64,000 bases of DNA from Sipunculus nudus (taxonomy: Eukaryota; Annelida; Sipuncula; Golfingiida; Sipunculidae), in the NCBI GenBank assembly GCA_026874595.1, contig CM049307.1, positions 39,412,862-39,476,861 on the forward strand, read 5' to 3'. The position numbers and the translations under genes are program-made. The notes below the pieces were generated by a model. That model saw nothing but the letters and a program-made list of their open reading frames with translations. It was not told the DNA's origin and made no database searches. Shown in pieces: positions 1 to 13,614 of the stretch (position 1 is its first letter; each line of letters starts with the position of its first letter).

Positions 1-3000
1 TATTATTATCAGACCAATTTGGCCTCCCTGCTATCTAACGAAGTCTCTCTAATGTGAGAAAGGCAAAACTGCCGTCAGATTTAAGCAATCCCTGCTGACT
101 TCTGTTTGACTGGAAATGGACAAAACCTCAAATGACAAAAAAAAATAGATAAAAAAATAAAATAAAATAACCACGCGAAATCGACTAGAGTGGCGTAACT
201 CCAAGTACAAATGGCAAAGCAGTGGAAATCCATAAAGCCATTGCAGGGAAAATCTTCAATTTAAGTCCGAATTGACAAATAATATTAAACTTTCAGTCCA
301 TATGACAAATGTTTACGACAGCTCTGCAAAAATAGTTTGGCTAATTGTGATCACATAACAACCCCAAGTACTCTTGTGTAAGATCGCTCGTACACCAGTG
401 CAATTTGTAGGTGGCGCCACTAAATTTGTTTTGCAGCACACCTAACAAAACATTCACGGGTAAAAAAAATTCATGCAAATAGGTCCAGCTATTGTTTAGA
501 AAGCTGCTGATAGACCGATAACGAACAGACTGACGACACCCACAGAACTTTGTTCACAGGGTAGCGTTCTTTATAAAAAGTGGATTTGGGATGGGAAAAC
601 CTCGGTACTCCGCACTTATGGATCAAACAAGAAGATTGCAAAGATTATTTCTTACGCTTCAATTGGCATCAAAGCTGGTATTGTGTTTTATTTCATTGTT
701 TTACTTAATTTTGGAACAGACAATCCTGTGCATTGTAGCTGTACTTGAAGAGATTCCATAAACAATGAAACACTAAGTCAGTGCCATGTTCTGTTTTGAC
801 GAGTCTCTTTTTATATGGAGTGATATTATTTTGGTTTGATCGTCTGACTGATCCACGTGGTTCATCTTCTCTTCCAGCCGCGAGAATGCACCCACTGATC
901 AAAGAAGATCAAAACAAGCTTTGATCTTTCAACAATGTGTATGTATCAGTCCATGTCTGTCTCCAGTTAACATTTTATGCCACAGTGATGTAGGCATGAG
1001 ATACTGCTCTGTTGATTGTCATTGCTATTTTTTTACATACTCCCCTTTAGATAATAAGAAGTTTTTGCATGGTCAGCTGTTTTGGCAAATGAAGTCACCC
1101 GTGAATCCGAAATTTAGTTTTGATCTCTCACGACAGGTGGCAATACTGTGTACAAAGATCAAGCCGAAATGTAACCATCATATTTGGAAAATATTATTTT
1201 TTCGATATCATTTGTTCAGTAGTGAAACGCCTGAAGAGCGTCAAAAGCATTTAACACAGTTTTCTTATTAAACAAATTTACCTGGTATATATCCCCACAA
1301 AATTCATTCATTATTGAATTATTTCAATAAACACTCTAGCCGCCGACGGCGACGCGACAGTTTCTTTAAGTCTGTTGCGTCGCTGGCCCACCAAAGGGTT
1401 AATTCGGATTATGGCACGAAACAATCTGTTACTCTTATAGAAAGGAAATTAAATAAAAATATTATCTATGGATGAAACATTACAATGTTCACATTACGTT
1501 GTAATTTGACAGGCCTTTTATCTAAAATAACCATTCAGGAAAGAATGAAGCATCTGTATCATCAATAACTGATTTATTTTTCCAGAGAGAATTGAAGCAT
1601 GAACAGGCCTAATAACATCATGTATTTTGCGGCAGTCCTGTATCATGCTTCAGGTCTGTGTACTATTATGTACACATTTTCACTTCCTGTGTGCAAGGTT
1701 TTGCTGTGAATTGAACAGTTATGTTTTCAATGTTCAAACATTCAATACACATAGATGTACTGAACATAATCAATCGAAATATGTTCAATCGCACAGGTGT
1801 GTATGGAGTGATATAATCATAGGTAACTCAAGGGGTAATCTACGGACTCATTGCGCCAGTCCCTAAAAAGAGCAGTTGAGGAGTCAATTTTTATTGGCTA
1901 TATATTTGGGTTTGCTTTGTGTTTGTGTGATCATATGTTACAAGTAAAAATTAGTTTTAATGTTGCACAATAGGAATAAATGAGATGGACATATCAGAAT
2001 GTCCCATATAACAAAGCCCGATCTCTTTAAATGCTCATGATGGCGCACACCGGTGGACACAGAAATGTACAGGTCTTATTCTGTCCGTCGGTTGAAAGAA
2101 CTTCACCTTTGATATCGGATGCCACAGTTTGGACATGTTAGCGTCATTAGTGGTTCCATGGCGGCCAGGGGCACGCGATAAGCAGGTATAAGGTCGTTTC
2201 CGGGAATACCAGATGGCCGGCCATGTGTTTGTGTCAGGGTAACATCTGGTCGGTCTGTGTGACGGCGGGGCAGCGTGGGATCACTGGACGATATACAGAC
2301 CCGACATATACAGAACAACACGCTGAATGGAATGAAGCTGTGGCTTACTCAATCAGATGGGGACACCAGACCAAAACATAAGCAGAAACGAAGTGGTATG
2401 ATGTCATTAAAATCTGGCTTTAAGTTATTTTGTAAGTAATGGTATCAAGTCGGAGATGAGATCAGTTTAAAAAACTATGATTCAGTCTGTAATAAATCTT
2501 CAAAGTATTAAGACGTTTAGTGTTTCATAAGATTTATGTTTTTTGTATTTTTTTCTGAGATTTTAACGAAGTGAAATGTGCCCGAGTTAAACTATACCAT
2601 GGTAAACAGGCGCACTTTTTTTATATATCGCCTATCATCTTGGTATGCCAGTTAACGATGATAGAATGTTACATACAATTGCGCCAAGACAATTAGTTAA
2701 GAGAATTAAAGGTCAGACAGTTTGGGTAAATTTCTCAATAAAAAAGGGCAAATAGTTTCTTGCTATGTGCAGTAACTTAATATAGGAGCGGATATATGGG
2801 TATATGCTAAGAGGGAAATATGTTGGTGGTACGCGAATATGTTCGTGCTAGTACTGGAATCACATTCTTTGAGATTTGACGCTAGATAAATAATATTTTT
2901 TTTATGATAGTAGTTTTATATTATAATTATTTCAACAGGCACGTACAACCCAAGTATACGTTCTTCCGGCAGATAAATCCAGCCCTACGCACCAAGCGGT

Positions 3001-3899
3001 ATAAGATGGATGCAATCATGGTACAAGATTCTTTAAAACGTCATCTTATGTGTAAATTGACAAAATTAGGTCATTTTAAATTTTATTCCACCTGTATAAT
3101 TTACTCATTTTAGAATCATAATTTTATCATCAAGACATTTTCTTCTTATTTCATTTCTTCATTGGCACATAATTATTTACTCAAAAAGATTTTCTTAAAC
3201 AGCAATACAAGGCAACCCCGAATAATCTTAATCCGACAAATATTTATAAATTTAACCTACTTATTAAAACAGCAATATGGTTTTAACATTTACTCACCGA
3301 TATTTTTTATAATAAAACAATACGTACCAAAAGTCTAATTTATGTAGGCTTAGATGTGCTCTGCATATAAAAAACTAATTATTTAGGGCTGTAAATTAAC
3401 TAATTATTTGAATCTAGTTTGTTTATAGCAATGATAGTCACACGGGCGTTATCATAAGCGTCATTTGAGCCACGTGACAATAATGGCCCGGGCACTTCGT
3501 ACGTTATCACCCGCTGTCCCTGAGTGAGTAATGTAATATCTCCCGAACCGGCATGCCTTTCATGTGCATGCTGAATCAAGCATGGTTAAAACCACACAGG
3601 ATTCCAGCAGATAACTTGTCCGGTGCCGCATAAATACATATCCGTTACATTAAATATCCATTTGTGTGAGCTTGAGGGGACAGCTGCGTCACGGGTGGTG
3701 GCAGTGCCGCCGAAAGGTTCACCGTATCACATATTATGTTACTACATAACTACAAAACTTCAGCCATATAGTACACCAGGCTCCAGCAAGGCTTCCGGGC
3801 GGTAGGAGTAATGCTGTCGATATCAAGTGCTGTGTAAATTTTGGCTGGATTAAATCGGTGCTGACAGAGAAGTTGTAACAGTCAACAGTTCTTGAGTAA
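1..3899. other. Upstream intergenic DNA, no gene recognised
   Basis: Open frames here are short, mostly lack good ATG contexts and resemble no family I know. The DNA is AT-rich with poly-A/T runs. A slightly GC-richer patch lies at about 2100-2330 without recognisable coding sense. A perfect E-box CACGTG is at 3471-3476, about 600 bp upstream of the PDZ gene start, and could belong to its distal promoter; that is inference only. Confidence 0.5.
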
Positions 3900-4091
3900 C
3901 TCTCAAGTCTGACAGACGATCCCGACCGGAACCTGGTTACCAGAGACTTAATTGTGGTCTCACAGACGCTACAGGTGCGCGTGACGTCACGGACTGAGGA
4001 GCGCCTGAGCTGAGGCAGGCTGAAGGATTGGAAGCCGCCCCGAGAGTTCTCTCTCTCTCTCTTTGCGCCGCATTCAACCCGCGCACACACC
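3900..4091 (+). promoter_or_regulatory. Probable promoter/5'UTR of the PDZ-domain gene
   Basis: The block just upstream of the first coding exon is more GC- and CpG-rich than its surroundings. It carries a palindromic cAMP-response element, TGACGTCA, at 3982-3989 and a pyrimidine (CT) tract at about 4047-4064. The ATG at 4092 has A at -3, a good initiation context. The transcription start is not visible from sequence; no clear TATA box is seen at a useful distance. Confidence 0.5.
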
Positions 4092-4193
4092 ATGAGCAAT
4101 CTCGTGCGTTTGCGACGCCATGATACCAGCACCCCTTGGGGTTTTCGGATGAATGGTGGGGCGGAATATGGACAACCCCTCTACATACAGAAG
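4092..4193 (+). CDS. PDZ/Enigma-family protein, coding exon 1 (first half of PDZ domain)
   Basis: This exon encodes 34 residues from an ATG in good context to a phase-0 donor (AAG|gtttgt). It has the signature start of PDZ-LIM family PDZ domains: a basic strand, then PWGFRMNGG at residues 15-23 (the carboxylate-binding loop equivalent to GLGF), then GQPLYIQK. It splices in frame to VSQNSVAWKAGLRPGD in the exon at 18928, rebuilding a complete PDZ fold of about 85 residues. Enigma/ALP proteins (PDLIM1-7, LDB3, insect Zasp) bind alpha-actinin through this PDZ and organise actin at Z-discs or stress fibres. The exon boundary after the IQK strand matches, as I recall it, the family's usual gene structure. 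Intron 1 is 14.7 kb. The family call is strong; the exact orthologue is not settled, so no symbol is given. Confidence 0.9.
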
Positions 4194-5928
4194 GTTTGTG
4201 CACCCCCTCTCTAAGTTTCCTTTGCCCGCCTATGGCATCTCGAGCGCCCCTCACTGAGCAGACTTTTTACCTTGCTGGTAGGCAGACCATACCTTGCAGA
4301 TGTGGCTGTCAGTTACTGCAAGCATTTATACCGATACATTCATGCAGTATGACCAACTCCTTGTATAGAATATATATATATGTGTGTGTGTGTGAGGGTG
4401 TGTATGCATGTGTATTATTCCCGATCAATGCAGGGCATTTATATTAATATAATTATAATGTGTATGAAAGCATACGTTAATGTGATGACAAAATGACAAG
4501 TATGGTTAAGATACATATTATTTTACTCTATACATAAAATCAGCTATATACACTTTTCTTGGTGCGTCTGTACTATTGTTGATAGTGGACCAATTAGCAA
4601 CCCATTAAGAAGTTTCCAGAAGTGCTGCAATTAATCATTCGTGAAATAATGCAAAATTGCGAGTTTTTACTAAGAGTTCTTACATGCTGCAGTATCAGGT
4701 GCACAATGTGTCTCGCATACACCACGTTTCGTTTGTAAATAAATGTATTATATGTAAAGATTTAGCTAGTGAAGCAACACAAGGAAATGTGTAAATAAAC
4801 CACATGGAAAGTTTCATATTCAAGGTATATTAATAAAAGTGTCAGTATATAACAGAATCACCGAACCAGCTGCATGCAGACATATCATGCATTGACGCGC
4901 CCCAGATTCCGAACTGTTTGATATGTGAAGGGGACATACGAAACACCTCCTAAATGAGCGTGTTATCAATGAAAAAAATAATAGGCGAGCGAGAATGAGA
5001 GAGCAAATGATATATATCACAGGAATAAACACAGCCTCAAACAGCCAGCAGTAGTTTTTATCGGTCATCAAACAAAAGTGGAGGTCCCGTAACAAAGTGC
5101 TGGTAGCCTAACGGGGAGCGGTTATTACACACCATTAAGATTCGCGTTTTATTTAATGCATATGTATGCCACTGGTATGTTATGATGAACATTGATGAGG
5201 TTATTCTTAGGGAAGGAGATATGGAGTTCCCGCGGCGCTCCCAGTTATTATGATAGCGAGTGTACTGGCTTCAGTAGCCCCCGTGTGCTCCAGTCCCTCC
5301 TGAAACTGATATCCAGGCAGGCAGACCCGTGCCGCGGCCGGTTATATTTAGATAAAATGGTGCTCTTCTACTTTACAGTTGTTTGCTGCTCATCTCTAGA
5401 CCCGATTCACTGCCAGCAAATCAGCCCCCCCCCCCCCCCCCCTCTCCCGGCCTCAGGTAGAGGTACACCTCACAACATATATCCCTGAAGGATAGATATC
5501 ACCTCTGACCGCCTTCAGCAGCCTCCAAGGCTGATGGAGGTACAGACAGCTTATAATACACACACAGCGGTTCTTACTGCTTGTACCAAAGTGCTGGCTC
5601 TATTTCTTACAGATGTTCCCTCACTGAAACCTGAGTGCCGACGCGATCCAGCTGTAATATCATTTGATATTTGTCTTTAATTTACCGGACTTACATTCTG
5701 CTGAGCTACAGCAACACCCCGTTTGTCCATGCTTTCAGTTCGTTGCAAAATACTGTACATTTTGTAATTTTGCGGCTCAAGTGTTTCAGAAGTGTTCCAC
5801 CAAAAGTGTTGCACAATGACAAAGGTACGGACCAGGAGCGCCTTGCAGATAAATTCCTCCATAACGTCTATACCCTTATCAGCGTAAAATGGGAAATTTA
5901 TATAATTACACTGCAAATAATTTGTGCC

Positions 5929-6326
5929 TAAAGTCTGTTCCATCCTCTCATCTCCACCTGTTTATCCACCTTATTTAAGAAACAGAATGATTTTTAAAAA
6001 AATATGAGAAACCAATGGTCACATGGTCACATGCCAAAAAAAAAGGCTCGGTTTGACAGCTGCTGATTGGATGATGTCATGTAAACACTCTAAAATATAA
6101 CTAGATAAAGATGGCTGCTCATGAAGGGACACACCATATTTGCCAGATCATTGTGAAGAGACTAAAAAGTTGTGAGTCATGAACTGGGGATTTATTGTTT
6201 ATTCTTAATTGCCATATCAGGTTGTCACTTCCATATGTAGTTTTCTAGGCATTAATGAAAAACGTAAACTTAAAAAAAAAATATCCAAAAAAAAACAGGT
6301 GGACACAGGTTGGTGAAACGGAGTAT
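5929..6326. mobile_element. TIR element family 1, copy 1 (MITE-like)
   Basis: The ends are imperfect inverted repeats of about 30 bp: the left arm reads TAAAGTCTGTTCCATCC then CTCCACCTGTT, and the right arm reads AACAGGTGGACACAGG then GGAGTATA. The interior includes GCTGCTGATTGGATGAT and an AAGATGGC motif that recur in the copies at 17611 and 39825. This copy is the shortest of the three (about 400 bp). It has no coding capacity, and TA lies at both borders, which suits a mariner-type target duplication. Confidence 0.7.
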
Positions 6327-8364
6327 ACTTTGTTCATTTGTGACTATGATGCTATCATATTCGAGCCCTGTCAAATCTAACAAGCCTATGTACTATCGTT
6401 TAAAGATGCAGTGATCAACACACGTATTTGCGTAGTTCAAAATTAACACTAAGAATTTACTGGTAAGTTAATTCCAGTAAACCAGTAAATGTCTACTTGC
6501 GCCTGGTCCGGACCTCATCACGTGATATGATGCAATCCAGCATCAAGTCAAAAACTTACTTGAGGCTAAAATGGATAATAACGGATACATGTTATATCAG
6601 TAATATAAAACTCCTCCATGGCGGTTAGTACATAGAAGTCATAGATCTATATATAGCAAAATATAAGCCACAGATACTTTACTGGTTTGTAGGCCATGTC
6701 TCATACCAAGCTTCTATAGTGGTGTCTGTATGACCATGCATGTATCTTTAACCGATGTACGGCTTAAAGGGGTCCAATCACCTATCTGACCTTTATAAAC
6801 TAAAGGTAGGCATTAGAGCTCTTATAAAACGAGGCCAGAAAAGGTGGATATCACCGCACACAGACTGCTTGTTTTGTGTATATCCACGTGTTTATAATAT
6901 GTAGTGGCCCGCCAAAATAATCAAAATAAATTCAACAAGGGTATATGGCAGGAAGTCAGATAAGCCAGAACTTTGCAAATGGCGCTTTGCAACAAGTGAC
7001 CTTTCCACCTGTGCATATATGCAACCTACCACCTTCGGTTACACGTTATTCCTGTTTGTCAACATTTGTGTTTACAAACATTTTGTTGGTAAAATAGTTC
7101 ATACATCCTTCACCGAGGCCTTATAAGAACTTTTCAGAATTAAATTTTCCCTTAGATCATTAATTTATACTAGGAGGAAGCCAGAAAATATGTACATTTT
7201 TTCAAAAGGTAGGTGAATGGGCAGCTTTAACGTCATGGACCATGGGTCACACGTTATATCAGGTTTCACTACTCTCATTGATGTGGATTCCAGGAGCTTG
7301 GACATTAAGTGTAGGCTATAATAGTATTTACCTATATCCTCAGAGTTTTAACATGATAAATTAATAGATGATATATCAAAAACATATACTGTATCTCAAT
7401 CATCACAGACCAATTTCTGCAGGTAAGTTTATTTTATGCAACGTTTACATAGAATCAGCCGAGCTGAAGAATAAGAAAACAATAACACCAAAACCAACAG
7501 ATGTATTTGATTGGATTAAATAATGGATGAACGAAATACGATAACAAAAAAGCCTGAGAGGCTCAGGCAGACATTATTATACCACAGCCATGATGTTATA
7601 TTAATAAGATCTGTGATATAAATGTTTATAATAAAATCGGGTCAAGATAACATCTGATTCAGATGAAGGAAGTTGCTGGGAGTGATATTGGCTGTAAGTG
7701 TACAGGACTGCCGGCTCTTACCTTTATTATGAAGATTTATAATGACAGTATAATCCCGTTATATGTATAACGTATATGTTATAATGTATCAGGCGTATAT
7801 ATATGTGTAGGCATATCACAGCATAATGTGGATAAACTTGCTTTGCCAATGTACGCAAAGTGAAATTAAAACATCGTCAACAAAATAGCATATCTAAAGG
7901 GTTCATCCGTATAAATGTATATTAGTTCTGGAAAAAAATACAAAATTTCCCAGGGTTCCATGTCATTCTTAAATAAACAGCATATCCACTGAATGAATGA
8001 ATGGTTAGATTGTAGTGTGCAAAATAAGTAGATCTAATTACATTGGCTTGATTAATTAGGGAAAAGCCCGGGAATTTTTTTTATGAAATGCGGGGAACCA
8101 ATTGCCAAGAACCTGATGTATAAAATATGTATTAACAAGCAAAAAACGGTTTATTGAAAACGCATATAGATATTTTACAGACAATCGCCTCTTCTTTATC
8201 TCGATACATAAATATGATAAGTTTTATGATGTTATTTAGATTTAATGTAAGATTTAAAAAAACCCCCAAAAATATGTATTCTCACGAATGCAGGCCTCCG
8301 CCGTATGAGGTTCCCTGCATCATTTGTTTCATTCACTAATTAGCCGATATTTCCATTTTCATTG

Positions 8365-8655
8365 GTACATATGTTCCCAAACAAGTGTTTGCATTCATTT
8401 TTTCGGTCCGTATTCACATTTTAATTGGGCATACGTGACTGCACATTTGTTTCCTGGACCCTGATCGTGAGGCATATCCACACCAAAATCTAATCTATTC
8501 TTCACTGGCCCTCTCCCGAGGGGCCTTGAAAATTTCATGGGATTCCTTTCATGATTGCGTGAGTTATATATGTTGTTAACAAACACACACACCATCAAAC
8601 ACACACACGAACGGTGATGAATGCATTCCCTCTTGACGGAGGAAAAAAAAAATAG
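8365..8655. repeat. Dispersed repeat with CA-rich tail, copy 1
   Basis: This stretch shares an ordered series of blocks with the repeat at 10262-10560: TTCCCAAACAAGTGTTTGCA, TTCGGTCCGTATTCACA, CCACACCAAAATCTA, a GAGTTAT-containing stretch and AACAAACACACAC, ending in a GACGGAGGA-like block. The layout recalls 3' tails of invertebrate non-LTR retrotransposons or SINEs, but no family is assigned. Confidence 0.55.
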
Positions 8656-10261
8656 ACCACAAATAGTCTGTAGAATCGAAAAAAGAGTCCCAATGTTTAA
8701 AAAAAAAATTGACGTCGATCCATGAAGCATACGTCAGAATTATCAGCAGCTGATATTAAGAAAGGCAGGCATCATTGTACCAAGTTTACAGCAGTTTACA
8801 GTGATGGATTGTATAAAACCAGCTGATATGCGGTGGATGGCGGGATTCTGCTCATATTGAGCTGTTTATCTGGAATCCTACTACGTAAGGTTAGTCCGGC
8901 CAAGTACTTGTTTTCTTATCTTGATCTTTATCACAGAACCTGGCAACTAACGCTTGTGTACACAGCTGGGTACTAAGATGCTATACGTGTCTACGTCATG
9001 GGAACGGCCCGCATCTTACCGGCCTACCTGCATGGAGGTTGGAGCCATTGACAAACAGCTACGGCCATCTTGTTGGCTCACCTGTAAGCTATACATTTCT
9101 CGTGATGCAACCTCCATTTTGGAAACTCGCACTTTATATACCAACACATGTACTCTAATCGAGGGTGGCCATCTTGTATTATCTGGGATGCATCATTTAT
9201 ATAAAACAAGATTGTTGAAACCGTTTTCAACGGTGCAGGATTGGACAACAAAGCATTGTCCTGTATCTATGTCTTTTCTGCAAGTATTTAAACTGTTTCT
9301 TGGAATATATCATTGAATCTTGCATAAACCTGTTAAAGAAAATATTTTAATTAAGTCATGGAATATATATAATATTACTATTATTATCAAACGTTAAAGT
9401 TGTTTACAAATTCAAAAATAAGTAAAGCATTACAATATCAACTTTCGGGGATTCGATCTTGAAACTTTATATTTAATCTGGAGGCCATTCAGTTTTTTCA
9501 GGAGATTCGACAAATCGAATATTGTATCCTTACATGAGTAATCTTTATTTACCGATTTAGAATATCTGATCAATGCCTTTAATGTATCCATGTAAAGCTT
9601 GGAGCTGCAGCGGTCACTAAATTTGTCTTGATTTATTTTGAAGACTATACATGTACATGTAGCATTCAGGATTAGGATTCAGATTCAGAATTTTTATCAA
9701 AATACGATATAACTGATTTTTCAGATTGGATATCATAATGTATTTATATGCTTGTTTTATATATCATACATATGTCATTAAAAAGGAATCTGGTGGCCTT
9801 AATACATGCACGTAATCAAATTAAAATTTATATCAAATAACCATTTATTAGTCTCGTGATTTGACGGATAGGGATATATATAAACTAGATATCTGAGGAC
9901 GTACTGCGCGCTTTATCGACCGCACATATATCCGCTTAAAAACTCTTCTGTGGTTGCAATCAGATTGATTTTTTGTGAGTAAATAATATAAGCCTCTTTC
10001 AATTGCAGTATGCTTTTATCTGTTCATTGAATGGTCGTTTGAAAAAGGAAGGATATGGAGCGGTTATTCCATTTAAAATGGGTTCTTATTATCAGAATCA
10101 ATTACCCCACCAATTGTTTAGGAAATCCATTTAAACCTGTTAACTAATCCTGTTAATAAACCGAAGGATGTAATGACAAACTAGAAATCTGCATTTTAAG
10201 GAATTCAAGCCTCTGCCATGTGTAGTTGTGTGTGTGTGTTTCGGGCGGGGGGGGGGGGGGG

Positions 10262-10560
10262 GTTCCATTCCATGGGATGCTCCCAAACCAGTGTTTGTAT
10301 TCATTTATTCGGCCCATATTCACAGGATCATTATTGCAAAAGTGGCTTAACATCTGTAAATATTTTTAATGACATTTCTAAATCCGGATCATGTTTTGGA
10401 TCCACACCAAAATCTATTCGAAACTTAAGTGCTCAGAACATTTCATGCGGTGTCGTTCATCATTACACGAGTTATGTTGTGAACAAACACATGCACATAC
10501 ACATGAAAGGGGATAAACGCTTGTCCTGCATGTTTAGTGATGGCGGAGAAAATAAAGGAA
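10262..10560. repeat. Dispersed repeat with CA-rich tail, copy 2
   Basis: This is a second copy of the repeat at 8365, with CTCCCAAACCAGTGTTTGTA, TTCGGCCCATATTCACAGG, TGGATCCACACCAAAATCTA, GAGTTATGTTGTGAACAAAC and a terminal GGCGGAG block. It follows directly after a poly-G run. A 122-codon frame across it is not conserved in copy 1 and is not considered coding. Confidence 0.55.
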
Positions 10561-13500
10561 AGTGCCATTCTACCATGGTAAATTGAAGGACTTGCAGTAG
10601 GTTGATAATTTCCTGTGGCTTAGGTTTGTCTGGTCAAGGTTAGCACACGCGTTGCTAAGATACAATTAAGATTCGCGTGTAAACAATGATCTGAACAGAT
10701 TTCCTTGACCCAGCCTCTTGACGATATATGAGCAATTTACCGTTCCCATAGGCTTACATGCTTAATTTTACAAACGGCATACAAACGGCATGCATGCGGT
10801 TGTGAAGATAAACAAAATTGGTATGGTAAATTCTGTTTAGACTGGTCCTCTGCTCCCTTCCTATGGAGGGATACAGTATTTTCCGTCTTATGTAATTTGT
10901 TACAGGATAAAATGACTGGACGGGTAAGTGGGGAGTGAGACTGTTACAAAATGAATTGGTTATATACGACATCAAGCGCACAAAACCCGAGTTACTGTCA
11001 GAAAAAGAGAGGCAATGAATGTAACGTCTGGTCGGCTGGAATTTCGCTGGTTTATGCAGCGCGGCTGGTTGCTAGATGATAAATATTGTTCCTATATGAA
11101 GTGACATTATAAGCGTTATTTTTGCGCGATTAGTTGTTTTCCGGATATCCTGGCTCAGCTTGGAGAGTACAGTTTTGCAACGCATTTACAGGTATATAGC
11201 ACTGGAACTGTTGACTGAGGCAATGAACCGTTGCTGAATGTATACTTGCATATGCTACATCATGATTTGTACAGACACGGTAATATTTTAATATTTATTA
11301 TAACTTTTTATATAAGGCATCAAAAGTTTACATATTGAAAAACGAGTACTTGCACTTTTCGACGGTTAAGTTTAAGCACGTAACTCTATCCTATACATAC
11401 ATCCAATATATACTGAATTCATGACATAAAGAGAGATATGGGTCAGTTTTATTTGAACCTTCTGTTGTTCCGTAAGTGTGATGTTTCGAACAGTGCTGTC
11501 TGTCCCAGTATATTCCTAAAACATATGTACCGGAGTCACGTGACATTACGTAATTTGCACGCGACCGATAAGATTACCACAAGGCATCACTAGTAGTTGA
11601 TGAGTCATTGTGTCATATCTTTTTCTTTGTTTTTCATCCTATCACATGACAGGGGGCGTTTGGGCTAATTGCTGGTACCCTTATCTGTGGTTAAGGGACG
11701 CTTATCCAAAATTTCCATCTTTTATATATATATTTATGACTGTAACCCCGGAACTATTACAAGCCTGATTTAATACTAAGATGGTCGTATGTTAAACATA
11801 TGTACGTCTGTTTTTGAGAGCGAAATATAGCCATCACGATCCCGATGAAAGATAACTATGGAGGCATGTGACCTCGACTCATCCTATTTTTGAGGGAAAC
11901 CTAGCTGTCTTTGGCACGTATTTAACACAACGTGTGGCTGACATGTGTGTCTTCTTTTTCGTGTTGTGGATCCATGTGAAAAGTATATTTTTTTCAAGTT
12001 AACGTCTTGTCAAATAAGCTTGGGGAAAGCTTTAACACATTGTAAACTATTATGTGAATTTTCAAAACACTTACTCACTGTACCTGAATAAGGTGGTGAA
12101 AATCGAAGGTATACTTAGTAAAACTTTTCTGATTGTGTAAATTGAGTTAAAGTACTCTATGAGGTGCAGTTTTAAGAATAAACGGGCTTTCATATGTGAA
12201 TTTGCCCAACAGTCTTTCCTCCAGCCTCGTGTTATATTGTTCCTGTCGGAACGGCAAGACCACCCTTCCGCCAAAATCGTCTCTACTAAAGAAGAACCTC
12301 TTCCGGTTTGGCACTGTTGGACGACGGGGACTACTTGTCTAAACTGTCAAACTTTAAAATAAAAATTTGTTACATTTCATGGAACAGCTTTTGTTTACAT
12401 TTCACAAATTATTACTTATTCGGTGAAATCCTAACCACAGGACACCCATCTTTATACCTCAAAACACTCACGTTTATGTTCTTTGCGTTGAAACAATTCT
12501 TATCCAACGTATTTGAACAGACTACATTAACCTCTTCACTGCATTTATACCTACGCCATCTGTGTATGTAGAAACCTTGGTGAATTGCTAATTTGTGATT
12601 CAAAAGCATGCACACAAACCCTAAACCCGGAGAGTCCTACTCTTATGAGTCCGATTCTGCGCAGTGTGGGGTGCGCAGTGTGTAGAATCAGAAATATTTG
12701 TAAGGTATAGCAGATGATCTAGTGTACGAAATGTACACTCTGTGAAATATGGCTGTTCGTACATGGGAAGGGTTCAGTGAGCGAGGGGCTGAGTAAAGCT
12801 ACGTTGAGCGTGGTTTGCCATTAAGACCAGGTGTATACGACATCTGTATACATTCAGGCTTGTACGCTTTTTTTTCTTGAAAGTTTCCACATGTGCCTTT
12901 ACCTGCCGAGGTCTTCCCGTTACGCCCCGATGGTGAAAGACCAAAGGATAATCATGATGTACACTACACCTGACGTTAATGTAACTCTTTGAACAAGAAT
13001 TATAAAGCTGATAGTCCTTGACTGTTTCCTTATGTTATCTTATAATCTGCTGTGCACAGCCTAGTAAGTAAACAACCACGGCAAAGAATATTTGTGGATA
13101 CCCCCCCCCCCCCAAGGATTGTTTGGAAAACTGGTAAAGCCAAATCAAAAATAGTTTTATCAGTTACCCTCAAATCTGTATTTAATATTGTTGCTGTAAT
13201 GCTAATACCATTCACATATCTCTGACATTGCCTGACAGAGCCCTCGCCCACCAGCGCATATGTATAGAGTCGAGTTGCCGCCTATATATATTCCATAGCG
13301 AACCTATGAGTTGTCTATAGTACAAGGATTCTTGAATGATTAGTGCTGGTAGGGTTCCACTGGTATATTTGAGAATGGTTGTCCTCACGACAATTTTTGT
13401 AATATGAAAAAATAGGGCCGCCATTGACAAAAATTAAATTTTCTCACCATGATAACCGATCAAACATTGTGTCTTTTACCATCACAAATTCAATCGAAAA

Positions 13501-13614
13501 CCTTTCTCTATATTCAGTTCATTTCACTCCAAGCAGTAACTCGACTAATACGTCATTTACGGGGTGCTCTGTTGGGTTTTGCTTAGTTTACAATAGAATT
13601 GGCTAAGCAAGGAG

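Noticed and set aside
921-1271. 116-codon plus-strand frame
   Set aside because: It has no ATG at its first codon, no domain and a composition like non-coding AT-rich DNA.
8954-9316. 120-codon plus-strand frame in PDZ intron 1
   Set aside because: It has no ATG start, no recognisable family and no splice sites in phase with neighbouring exons.
12600-12700. Possible small self-cleaving RNA near the CCTACTCTTATGAGTCCGA stretch
   Set aside because: The conserved core of a hammerhead ribozyme (CUGANGA and GAAA) is missing.
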